Assembly (NCBI GenBank): GCA_026225435.1
Contig: JAMFST010000887.1
Span: forward strand, 1 to 13,586
Direction of reading: 5' to 3'
From: Labilithrix luteola
Lineage (GTDB): Bacteria; Myxococcota_A; Polyangia; Polyangiales; Polyangiaceae
Length of the DNA: 13,586 bases
Shown here: positions 6,923 through 13,341 of the stretch, in pieces
Layout: every line of letters starts with the position of its first letter
How positions within the stretch are numbered: position 1 is the stretch's first letter
Program-made: the position numbers and the translations under genes
Notes under the pieces: generated by a model
What the model saw: only the letters and a program-made list of their open reading frames with translations
What the model was told of the DNA's origin: nothing
The model's database searches: none

Positions 6923-8859
6923 AAGAGCGGCACGAGCTCACCACGTTCGAGCTTGGTGCGGCAGGCGCGACGTTGCACCTTCCCCGACGTGGTCTTGAGG
7001 ACCTCACCCGGACGCACGAGCAGGATCCGTCCGAGACGAAAGCCGAACTCGCGCGAGACGGCCGCGCGCAGGCCGGCGACGATCGCGCTGCCCCCTGCGG
7101 CCTCCTCGGGCGTGCGCAGCTCGGCCATCAGGCAGACCTCTTCGCGATCGTCCGCGTGGGTGGTGGTGAAGGCCGCGAGACACGAGGAGCGCAGCGCGGG
7201 CGTCACGCCTTCGCACAGAGCCTCGACGTCGTTCGGGTAGACGTTCCGCCCGTCGATGATGATGAGATCCTTGAGGCGGCTGCGAACGTAGACCTGGCCG
7301 TCGGTGAGGCTTCCGAGGTCGCCGGTGCGCAGCCACGTGCCGTCGAGCCCCTTGGCGCGCGCGGCGAACGTCGCGTCGCTGTCCTGGTTCCAGTACCCGC
7401 GGGCGACGCTCGGCCCCTGGAACCAGATCTCCCCGACCTCGCCGGGACCGCAGGGCACGAGGCGCTCGGGGTCGACGATCGCGACGCGGTGCCCTGGCAG
7501 CACTTCGCCACACGAGACGTGGCCATCGTGGGTGATCGGCTTGGCGGCGTGCTGCGGCACGCTGACCATCAGGGTCGCCTCGGCGAGCCCGTACGAGGGA
7601 CGGAGCGCGTCGACGCGAAAGCCGCACGGAGCGAACGCATCGGCGAAGCGGAGGAGCGTCGCTTCACGCACCGGCTCGGAGGCGTTGTAGACGCGGCGGA
7701 ACGTGCTCAGGTCCAGCGCGGTTCTCTGCTCGGCCGGGATGCGACGCACGCACAGGTCGAAGGCGAAGTTCGGCGCGCCGCTGGTGTGCGCCTTGTAGCG
7801 CGAGATGGCCTGGAGCCAGCGGAGCGGCCGCTGGATGAACGCGCCGGGCGGCATCAAGTAGCAGACGCCACCGCAGTACACCGCCGGCAGGCTGTGACCG
7901 ATGAGGCCCATGTCGTGGTACTGCGGCGCCCAGTTCACCAGCCGCAACCGGTCGCCCGGCGCGACGATCGGCGCATGATTCGTCGTCGCCATCCCGTGCA
8001 GGTTGGCGAGCAGACAGCCGTGTGTCACCACGACGCCCTTCGGCGAGCCCGTCGACCCGGACGTGTATTGCAAGAACGCGACGGTCGACTCGTTCGCCGC
8101 GAAGGGGACGAAGGACGCGACGTCGTCGCCCGACAGGCGCGGACCCGCGCGCATCGTGTCGGTGTCGATCCACGCCAGCGCGTCGAGAGAGTCGGCCGCC
8201 GATAGCCGCTCACGAGCCGCGAGCTGCTCCTTGGCGGTGGTGAGCACGAGCGCCGCATCGCAGTCCTTCACGACGGCCCGAAGACGGGTCAGCGAGCGAT
8301 CGACGGTCATCGGCACCGCGTAGATGCCGGCGTAGAGGCACGCGAAGAAGGCGACCATGAAGTCGAGGCCCGCCGGATAGAGCAGGAGCGCACGAGCACC
8401 CGGTGCGTACTCGGCGCTCAGCGATCGCGCGAGCTCGCGCGCGAGGCGATCGAGCTCCGCGTACGTGAGGTGGTCCGTCTCCGTCTCCCCGTCTTCGAGG
8501 AAGACGAAGGCGAGCTCGTCGCCGATGGTGCGGCTCCGCAGGCGAAGAACCTCGCCCAGGTCCTGCACCGAACGATGAGGGAGCTCCATGGTGGACCCCT
8601 TCGGCGCGGACACGGTGGCCAGGTACGCGGAGAGCGAGCGCAGCGTCGGGTAATCCCAGCCCAGCGTGGGAGGAAGGTCGACGTTCAACACCTCCTCGAG
8701 CTCGCTCGAGAGCGTCATCAGCTCGCGCGACGAGAGCCCCAGATCGACCAGCATCGTGTCCGGCTGGACTTCAGCGACGGTGATGCGCAGCTCGCGCGCG
8801 ACCCAGTCGGCGAGCCAGAGCGAGATTGCCTTCGAGTCGCCTTGCAGCTTGTCAGTCAT
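6913..8859 (-). CDS. ACP-FAAL fusion: fatty acyl-AMP ligase with N-terminal acyl carrier domain
   Basis: A 648-residue two-domain protein. Residues about 10-85 are an acyl carrier domain with DLGLSSRELMTLSSELEEVL, where Ser44 takes the phosphopantetheine. Residues about 95-648 are an ANL-family adenylating enzyme with YTSGSTGSPKGV (265-276), NWAPQYHDMGLIGHSL (309-324), RPSYGLAEATLMVS (420-433), GEIWFQGPSVARGYW (476-490), LRTGDLG (510-516), IIDGRNVYPNDVE (534-546) and the C-terminal Lys627 in KTTSGK. The WxPxYHDMGLIG and YGLAEATLMVS signatures are those of FAALs, which make acyl-AMP and pass the acyl group to a carrier instead of CoA. A longer frame runs upstream to 9522 but lies antisense-shifted inside the ketosynthase. 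The ATG at 8859 overlaps the ketosynthase stop (ATGA), giving translational coupling. FAALs are more often followed by a carrier domain than preceded by one. Likely the loading step of the locus. Confidence 0.93.
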   Translation of the reverse strand: MTDKLQGDSKAISLWLADWVARELRITVAEVQPDTMLVDLGLSSRELMTLSSELEEVLNVDLPPTLGWDYPTLRSLSAYLATVSAPKGSTMELPHRSVQDLGEVLRLRSRTIGDELAFVFLEDGETETDHLTYAELDRLARELARSLSAEYAPGARALLLYPAGLDFMVAFFACLYAGIYAVPMTVDRSLTRLRAVVKDCDAALVLTTAKEQLAARERLSAADSLDALAWIDTDTMRAGPRLSGDDVASFVPFAANESTVAFLQYTSGSTGSPKGVVVTHGCLLANLHGMATTNHAPIVAPGDRLRLVNWAPQYHDMGLIGHSLPAVYCGGVCYLMPPGAFIQRPLRWLQAISRYKAHTSGAPNFAFDLCVRRIPAEQRTALDLSTFRRVYNASEPVREATLLRFADAFAPCGFRVDALRPSYGLAEATLMVSVPQHAAKPITHDGHVSCGEVLPGHRVAIVDPERLVPCGPGEVGEIWFQGPSVARGYWNQDSDATFAARAKGLDGTWLRTGDLGSLTDGQVYVRSRLKDLIIIDGRNVYPNDVEALCEGVTPALRSSCLAAFTTTHADDREEVCLMAELRTPEEAAGGSAIVAGLRAAVSREFGFRLGRILLVRPGEVLKTTSGKVQRRACRTKLERGELVPLFEG

Positions 8860-10106
8860 AGCGTCGCGTCCATTTTCGAGAAAACGAGGGAGGTGTTGGT
8901 GCCGCCGAAGCCGAACGAGTTCGACAGTGCGACCGGCACGTCTTGCGTACGTGCGGCGCCCATCACGAAGTCGAGATCGCACCCCTTGCCCGGCTGCACG
9001 AGGTTCGCGGTGGGGTGGAGGCGGCCGTCGCGGATGCTGAGCGCAGTGACCGCGGCCTCGACGGCGCCAGCGGCTCCGCCGAGGTGGCCGATCATGGACT
9101 TGCTCGCGCTCACCGGTACCGCGTCGGCGTGGGTGCCGAACACGGAGCGAATGGCGCGCACTTCGTTGATGTCGCCCAGTGCGGTGCTGGTGGCGTGCGC
9201 GTTGACGTAGCGCACCGCCGAAGGCTCGATCTGCGCGTCGTCGATGGCCATGCGCATGGCACGCTCGGGCCCGTCCTGGGTGGGCTGGGTGACGTGGAAC
9301 GCGTCGTTGGAGACACCGAAGCCGAGCACCTCGCAGTAGATCGTGGCGCCGCGTTGCAACGCATGCGTGCGCTCCTCGAGGACGAGGACACCCGCACCTT
9401 CTCCCATCACGAACCCCGCGCGATCCACGTCCCACGGGCGCGAGGCGCTCTCCGGCGCGTCGTTGTTCACCGACAGCGCCTTGACCGCGTTGAAGGCGGC
9501 GATGCACACCCGGTTGACCCACGCTTCGCTGCCGCCGGCCACCATGAGCGTGGCGGTGCCGTGCTGGATCGCGCGCGCCGACTCACCGATGGCGTGCGCG
9601 CCCGAAGCGCACGCGCTGTTGGCCGTGTAGTTCAGGCCGCGAAGACCGAGGCGAATGGCCACTTGCGAGGACGCCAGGCTCGTCGCTGCCATCAGCAACG
9701 TGTAGGGCGAGAGCGCGCCGTGAACCGACAGCTCGGTGAATGCGGTCTCGAGCGCGTCCATGCCGCCCATCGAGATGCCGAGCACGCACCCCGCGCGGTC
9801 GGCGACGCCTGGACTCAAGGTCCCGAGCTTCGCGTCCTGCCACGCCAGCACGCTCGCGCCGATGGCGAGCTCGATGACGCGGCTCATCTCCCGACGCTTC
9901 CGTGGCTCGACGAACGCGTCCGCGTCCCAGTCCTTGATCTCGCCGGCGAAGCGAGTGAGGAGTCCCGCGGTGTCGAAGCGACGAATCGGTGCGATCCCTC
10001 CGCGCCCCTCGAGTAGCGAGCGCCAGGTGACCTCCGTGCCGATACCCACCGGCGTGATGAGCCCGATGCCCGTGACGACGACGCGGTGACCGGCGCCGGC
10101 CTTCAC
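8856..10106 (-). CDS. beta-ketoacyl-ACP synthase, FabF (KAS II) type
   Basis: This 416-residue thiolase-fold condensing enzyme joins an acyl chain to a malonyl-ACP-type extender. It opens with RVVVTGIGLITPVGIG. The nucleophile Cys166 lies in NSACASGAHAIGES, His304 in VNAHATSTALGD, and Lys336 and His341 in SKSMIGHLGGAAGAVE, so the Cys-His-His triad is complete. GFGGTNTSLVF is the usual C-terminal glycine loop. Length and motifs match discrete FabF proteins rather than modular polyketide synthase domains. The GTG at 10106 overlaps the TGA of the ACP gene (GTGA), and the gene ends in an ATGA overlap with the FAAL. An open frame continues upstream to 10484 but passes out of phase through the ACP gene, so it is not used. 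The ACP - KS - FAAL order and tight coupling point to a dedicated elongation unit instead of housekeeping fatty acid synthesis. Confidence 0.95.
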   Translation of the reverse strand: MKAGAGHRVVVTGIGLITPVGIGTEVTWRSLLEGRGGIAPIRRFDTAGLLTRFAGEIKDWDADAFVEPRKRREMSRVIELAIGASVLAWQDAKLGTLSPGVADRAGCVLGISMGGMDALETAFTELSVHGALSPYTLLMAATSLASSQVAIRLGLRGLNYTANSACASGAHAIGESARAIQHGTATLMVAGGSEAWVNRVCIAAFNAVKALSVNNDAPESASRPWDVDRAGFVMGEGAGVLVLEERTHALQRGATIYCEVLGFGVSNDAFHVTQPTQDGPERAMRMAIDDAQIEPSAVRYVNAHATSTALGDINEVRAIRSVFGTHADAVPVSASKSMIGHLGGAAGAVEAAVTALSIRDGRLHPTANLVQPGKGCDLDFVMGAARTQDVPVALSNSFGFGGTNTSLVFSKMDATL

Positions 10107-10351
10107 CGCGCCGCCGCTTGAAGGCCGCGCTCGTCGATGTACCGCACCACGTCTTCGACGCGCTGGAGGTCGCGCAGGGCTTCGTCGGGGATCGAGACCT
10201 TGAAGAGCCGCTCGAACTTGATCACCAGCTCGGTGAGAGCGAGCGAGTCGGCGCCCAGGTCTTGCACCAGGCTCGAACGCGGCTGAATCGACGCGGGGTC
10301 GACGCGGAGATCGGCGGCGATGATCGCCTGTATCTGCGAAAAGGTAGTCAT
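10103..10351 (-). CDS. acyl carrier protein (discrete)
   Basis: An 82-residue carrier protein, MTTFSQIQAIIAADLRVDPA at the start, with the phosphopantetheine site DLGADSLALTEL (Ser36) and the acidic helix II-III pattern of type II carriers. It carries growing or modified acyl chains as thioesters in the cytoplasm. A GTG seven codons upstream is in frame, but the ATG at 10351 has GAGG seven bases before it and gives the normal length. It overlaps the ketosynthase start and is the first gene of the ACP - KS - FAAL operon. The C-terminus ends in Ala-Ala-Ala-Arg, so it looks complete. It is a natural partner of the ketosynthase, the FAAL, the dehydrogenase and the transferase in this window. Housekeeping AcpP function is less likely given the neighbours. 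Confidence 0.95.
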   Translation of the reverse strand: MTTFSQIQAIIAADLRVDPASIQPRSSLVQDLGADSLALTELVIKFERLFKVSIPDEALRDLQRVEDVVRYIDERGLQAAAR

Positions 10352-10555
10352 GGGATCGCCTCGTTCCTGCACGAGCAGGGCAGCACGTGCTGATGCCGGG
10401 CTTGGACGCAGGCGCGGGCGATTCCTTGCAGACCTCCTCCCACTTTTTCGTACCGTCGGCGCACGTCACCTTCTCTGAGGCCACGACGCGGTGCAGCGCT
10501 CGGATGCTGCGCAGCGTCGCGGCCGGGGCGGATCTGGTAGGAGGAGCGGCTGCAA
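10352..10555. promoter_or_regulatory. divergent region between ACP operon and deacetylase gene
   Basis: This 204-base gap between divergent starts must hold both promoters. It contains the ACP ribosome site (GAGG, 10359-10362), the 12-base palindrome CAGCACGTGCTG (10381-10392) and the deacetylase ribosome site (AGGAGGAG, 10539-10546). A minus-strand Cys-rich open frame is described under findings. No clear -35/-10 pair was identified. Confidence 0.5.
10381..10392. repeat. 12-base perfect palindrome CAGCACGTGCTG
   Basis: Located 30 bases upstream of the ACP start in the divergent promoter region. It includes an E-box-like CACGTG core. Its position fits an operator for the ACP operon. There is no second copy in the window to support this. 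Confidence 0.35.
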
Positions 10556-11509
10556 ATGACGGCAGCGCGTTCGTGGATGTTCGCGGCAGCGGCGCTCTGC
10601 GCGCTCGTCGCGCAAGGGTGCATCGGCCGACCTGCCCCCGTTGGTGGCGGTCGAGAGGACCCGATCGAGGTCGCGCTGACCTTCGACGATCTTCCGAGCA
10701 ACGGTCCGCTCGTTCCGGGGGAGACGCGGCGGTCCATCATGGGAAAGATCCTCGCGACCTTGCGCAGGCACGGCATCTCGTCGGTGACGGGCTTCGCGAA
10801 CGGGCGACGTGTCGAGGAGCATCCCGAGGACGTCGCGGCGCTCACGGACTGGCTGGCGGCAGGACACCTGCTCGGCGACCACACGTATTCACACGCCGAT
10901 ATCAACGCGATTGGCCTCCAGGCTTATCTGGCCGACATCGACAAGAATCATGCATTCTTGAACAAGGTCGACCCCACCGACGCCGGGAGATTCTTTCGCT
11001 ACCCCTACCTGGAGGAGGGGCCCGATCTCGCGTCTCGTCACGCGATCCAGCAGCACCTGGCGTCCCTCGGATACCAGGCAACCGACGTCACGATCGATTT
11101 CTACGATTGGGCTTACGCAGAGCCGTACGCCCGCTGTCTCGCGCAGCACGATGGGGTGGCGATCGCGGCGCTGAAGACGTCGTACATCCAGAACGCCGAC
11201 ACGTTTCTCAACTGGTCAGTCGCGGCCGGGCGGCAGATCTATGGGCGATCCGTCCCCCAGATTTTGCTCCTGCACGTCAGTGCCATCGGCGCTGAGATGC
11301 TCGATCAGCTCCTGACCGATTACGCGCAGCGCGGCGTCGTCTACATCACGCTCGACCGCGCGCTACGGGACGCCATCTACCATCAGCCGGTGGACGTCGC
11401 CCCGACGCGCGGAGATACGCTGTACGAGAAGATGATCGAGGCGCGGCACGTCCCCTATCCTCCATTCCCGCTGCAACCCGATTCCCTTCTCAGCGTGATT
11501 TGCGACTGA
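10556..11509 (+). CDS. secreted polysaccharide deacetylase-like (NodB domain) protein
   Basis: A 317-residue carbohydrate esterase family 4-type protein. It removes acetyl groups from surface or wall glycans in characterised relatives. NodB motifs are all visible: LTFDDLPSNG (motif 1, Asp44 and metal Asp45), DHTYSHAD (motif 2, His109 and His113), FFRYPYLEEG (motif 3, Arg148), DFYDWAY (motif 4) and ILLLHVS (motif 5, His240). The N-terminus MTAARSWMFAAAALCALVAQGC is an export signal ending in a Cys at position 22. AQGC is only a loose lipobox, so a lipoprotein is possible but cleavage as a normal signal peptide cannot be excluded. The ATG at 10556 follows AGGAGGAG by about nine bases. It diverges from the ACP operon and lies 64 bases before the HxlR operator region. 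It has no obvious role in acyl-ACP chemistry and may be an unrelated insertion. Confidence 0.9.
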   Translation: MTAARSWMFAAAALCALVAQGCIGRPAPVGGGREDPIEVALTFDDLPSNGPLVPGETRRSIMGKILATLRRHGISSVTGFANGRRVEEHPEDVAALTDWLAAGHLLGDHTYSHADINAIGLQAYLADIDKNHAFLNKVDPTDAGRFFRYPYLEEGPDLASRHAIQQHLASLGYQATDVTIDFYDWAYAEPYARCLAQHDGVAIAALKTSYIQNADTFLNWSVAAGRQIYGRSVPQILLLHVSAIGAEMLDQLLTDYAQRGVVYITLDRALRDAIYHQPVDVAPTRGDTLYEKMIEARHVPYPPFPLQPDSLLSVICD

Positions 11510-11532
11510 ACGCGTCCTTGGAGGTGCCCGGG

Positions 11533-11560
11533 TTGACGTTACTATCGAAACGATAGTAAC
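11533..11560 (+). promoter_or_regulatory. putative HxlR operator overlapping a promoter
   Basis: A perfect inverted repeat with ten-base arms GTTACTATCG (11538-11547) and CGATAGTAAC (11551-11560) around AAA lies 13 bases before the regulator start. A -35-like TTGACG overlaps its left end (11533-11538), and a weak -10-like TAACAG follows at 11557. Arms of the TTACTAT/ATAGTAA kind in front of an HxlR gene are typical of autoregulated MarR/HxlR-type dimer sites. The block is conspicuously AT-rich against its surroundings. Binding by this protein is inferred. Confidence 0.75.
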
Positions 11561-11573
11561 AGCGAGGCTCACC

Positions 11574-12080
11574 ATGACTCTTTCCCCCTTCGCGACCCCA
11601 GAATGCCCCATCGGTCGAGCGCTCTCCCAGGTCGGCGATGCGTGGACCATGCTGATCTTGCGCGAGGCGCTGAAGGGCTGCCGGACGTTCGCGGGGTTCG
11701 AAGCGGCCCTCGGGGTCGCTCCCAGCACGCTCACGCGGCGGCTCGAGCAGCTGTGCGTCGACGGGCTCCTGGTGCGCTGTCGTTACCAGGAGCGGCCACC
11801 GCGCGATGACTACGAGCTGACGGAGAAGGGGCTCGAGCTGCTGCCCGTCCTCCTCGCGCTCGGGAGCTGGGGGAACCGCTGGCTCGCGCCGGACGGTGAG
11901 CTGATGGTTCCGGTGGATGCGGAGACGGGGGAGCCGCTCGACACCGTCGTCACCAATCGCCGCACCGGGAAGCCCGTCGGTCGGCGGAGGGTCGCGCTGG
12001 CCGCGGGGCGTGGGGCCAGCGATCAGCTGCGTCGAGCGCTGGCGACGCCGCTTCGTCTCGGCCCGGGGGCTCGGTCGTGA
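11574..12080 (+). CDS. HxlR-family winged-helix transcriptional regulator
   Basis: A 168-residue DNA-binding protein. Residues 11-104 form the HxlR winged helix: CPIGRALSQVGDAWTMLILR, then a recognition helix region GVAPSTLTRRLEQLCVDGLL (47-66) and the wing YQERPPRDDYELTEKGLELL (71-90), ending WGNRWL. Cys11 is the conserved N-terminal cysteine that senses oxidants or electrophiles in several relatives. A tail of about 60 residues (105-168) after the domain is longer than in the shortest members and becomes Arg/Ala-rich. The ATG at 11574 has GAGG six bases upstream. The perfect operator-like repeat just before it suggests autoregulation. Its last codons overlap the GTG of the downstream ketosynthase (GTGA), so the two are co-translated. 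HxlR genes usually sit beside reductases or transporters, so coupling to a condensing enzyme is unusual. Confidence 0.93.
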   Translation: MTLSPFATPECPIGRALSQVGDAWTMLILREALKGCRTFAGFEAALGVAPSTLTRRLEQLCVDGLLVRCRYQERPPRDDYELTEKGLELLPVLLALGSWGNRWLAPDGELMVPVDAETGEPLDTVVTNRRTGKPVGRRRVALAAGRGASDQLRRALATPLRLGPGARS

Positions 12081-13321
12081 ACCGCGCGCGCGTCGTGGTG
12101 ACCGGCATGGGGTGCGTGACGCCGGTCGGGAACGACATGGCGAGCACGTGGGCCGCGTTGATCGAGGGCAGGAGCGGCGCCGCCGGGATCACGCTGTTCG
12201 ATTCGGCGGCCTTCGCCGTTCGCTTCGCCTGCGAGGTGAAGGGGTACGACGCCGGCCTCTTCGTGGAGAAGAAGAGACGCAAGGAGATGGATCGCTTCAC
12301 CGAGTTCGCGATGGGCGCGGCCTCGATGGCCGTCACGGACGCGGGCCTGGTGCTGACGCAACAGGAAGAGACGCGCGCGGGGTGCTTCGTGGGCGTCGGT
12401 CTCGGCGGCCTCACCGCGCTGGAAAACGCCAAGGCAACGCTGGATGCCAAGGGGCCGTCGAAGCTGAGCCCGTACACGATCCCGCGGATCATCGCGAACA
12501 TCGCCGCCGGGCACATCTCGATCACCCATCGGCTCCGCGGGCCGAGCTATGCCATCACGAGCGCCTGCGCCACGGGAGCGCACGCCATCGGGGAGGCGGC
12601 CGAGTGGATCCGCCGCGGGCGCGCCGACGTGATGCTCGCGGGTGGGGCCGAGTCGACCATCACGCCCATCGCCATCGGCGGCTTCCAGGCGATGCACGCT
12701 CTCTCGCGACGAAACGACGCGCCCGAGCGCGCGAGCCGGCCGTTCGATCTCGGGCGCGATGGGTTCGTCTGTGGCGAAGGGGCCGGCGTGCTGGTGCTCG
12801 AATCCTACGAGCGAGCGACCAAGCGTGGCGCTCGTATCTACGCGGAGCTCACGGGCTACGGCGCGTCGAGCGACGCGTACCACCTCACGAGCCCGCCACC
12901 CGAAGGCGAAGGCTGCGAGCGGTCCATGAGCATGGCGCTGGACGACGCTCAGCTCTCTCCGGATTCGATCGACTACCTGAACGCGCACGCGACTTCGACC
13001 GACCTTGGTGACCGAGCCGAGACGGAGGGGATCGTCCACGGGTTCGGCGCGCACGCTACCGATCGCCGGCTGGCCGTCAGCTCCACGAAGAGCATGACCG
13101 GCCACCTGCTCGGGGCCGCCGGCGCGGTGGAAGCCATCTTCACCGCGCTCGCCGTCCATCATGGGGTCCTTCCGCCGACCATCAACGTCGACGAGCAGGA
13201 CCCGCGCTGCCCGCTGGACGTCGTGCCGAACATCGCGCGTCAGCGGCAGGTCCGGCATGCCCTCTCGAACGCCTTCGGGTTCGGCGGCACGAACGCGTCG
13301 CTCGTCTTCTCGCGAGTCTGA
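12077..13321 (+). CDS. second beta-ketoacyl-ACP synthase, FabF (KAS II) type
   Basis: A 414-residue FabF-like enzyme beginning RVVVTGMGCVTPVGNDMAST. The catalytic Cys164 lies in TSACATGAHAIGEA, His304 in LNAHATSTDLGD, and Lys338 and His343 in STKSMTGHLLGAAGAVE. GFGGTNASLVF closes the protein, so all active-site residues are present. It is a paralogue of the ketosynthase at 8856-10106, with the same spacing (His at 304 in both) and similar blocks such as the KxRRKEMDRFTEFAMGAA region. The GTG at 12077 overlaps the stop of the HxlR gene, which fixes the start and indicates translational coupling. Its sequence is closer than the first copy to the common FabF consensus (CATG, KSMTGHLLG), so it may be the more conventional condensing enzyme. 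It could work with the ACP of this locus or be a regulated supplementary KAS II. Its end is 20 bases from the convergent glutaryl-CoA dehydrogenase gene. Confidence 0.95.
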   Translation: MNRARVVVTGMGCVTPVGNDMASTWAALIEGRSGAAGITLFDSAAFAVRFACEVKGYDAGLFVEKKRRKEMDRFTEFAMGAASMAVTDAGLVLTQQEETRAGCFVGVGLGGLTALENAKATLDAKGPSKLSPYTIPRIIANIAAGHISITHRLRGPSYAITSACATGAHAIGEAAEWIRRGRADVMLAGGAESTITPIAIGGFQAMHALSRRNDAPERASRPFDLGRDGFVCGEGAGVLVLESYERATKRGARIYAELTGYGASSDAYHLTSPPPEGEGCERSMSMALDDAQLSPDSIDYLNAHATSTDLGDRAETEGIVHGFGAHATDRRLAVSSTKSMTGHLLGAAGAVEAIFTALAVHHGVLPPTINVDEQDPRCPLDVVPNIARQRQVRHALSNAFGFGGTNASLVFSRV

Positions 13322-13341
13322 CGCGGCCCGCGGCGTCCCTT

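Noticed and set aside
5336..7240. 634-residue open frame overlapping the dehydrogenase and the end of the FAAL gene
   Set aside because: It is Arg/Ala-rich, has no recognisable domain and crosses a convergent gene junction, so it is a chance frame.
8859..9522. N-terminal extension of the FAAL frame into the ketosynthase gene
   Set aside because: The extension is out of phase with the ketosynthase and Arg-rich. The ATG at 8859 starts the carrier domain and overlaps the ketosynthase stop.
10107..10484. Upstream extension of the ketosynthase frame through the ACP gene
   Set aside because: The frame passes through the ACP gene out of phase, and the GTG at 10106 in a GTGA overlap gives the standard FabF N-terminus.
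13322..13341. Short CGCG-GCC-CGCG stem between the second ketosynthase and glutaryl-CoA dehydrogenase genes as a terminator
   Set aside because: Only four pairs around a three-base loop with no T-run, which is not distinguishable from chance.
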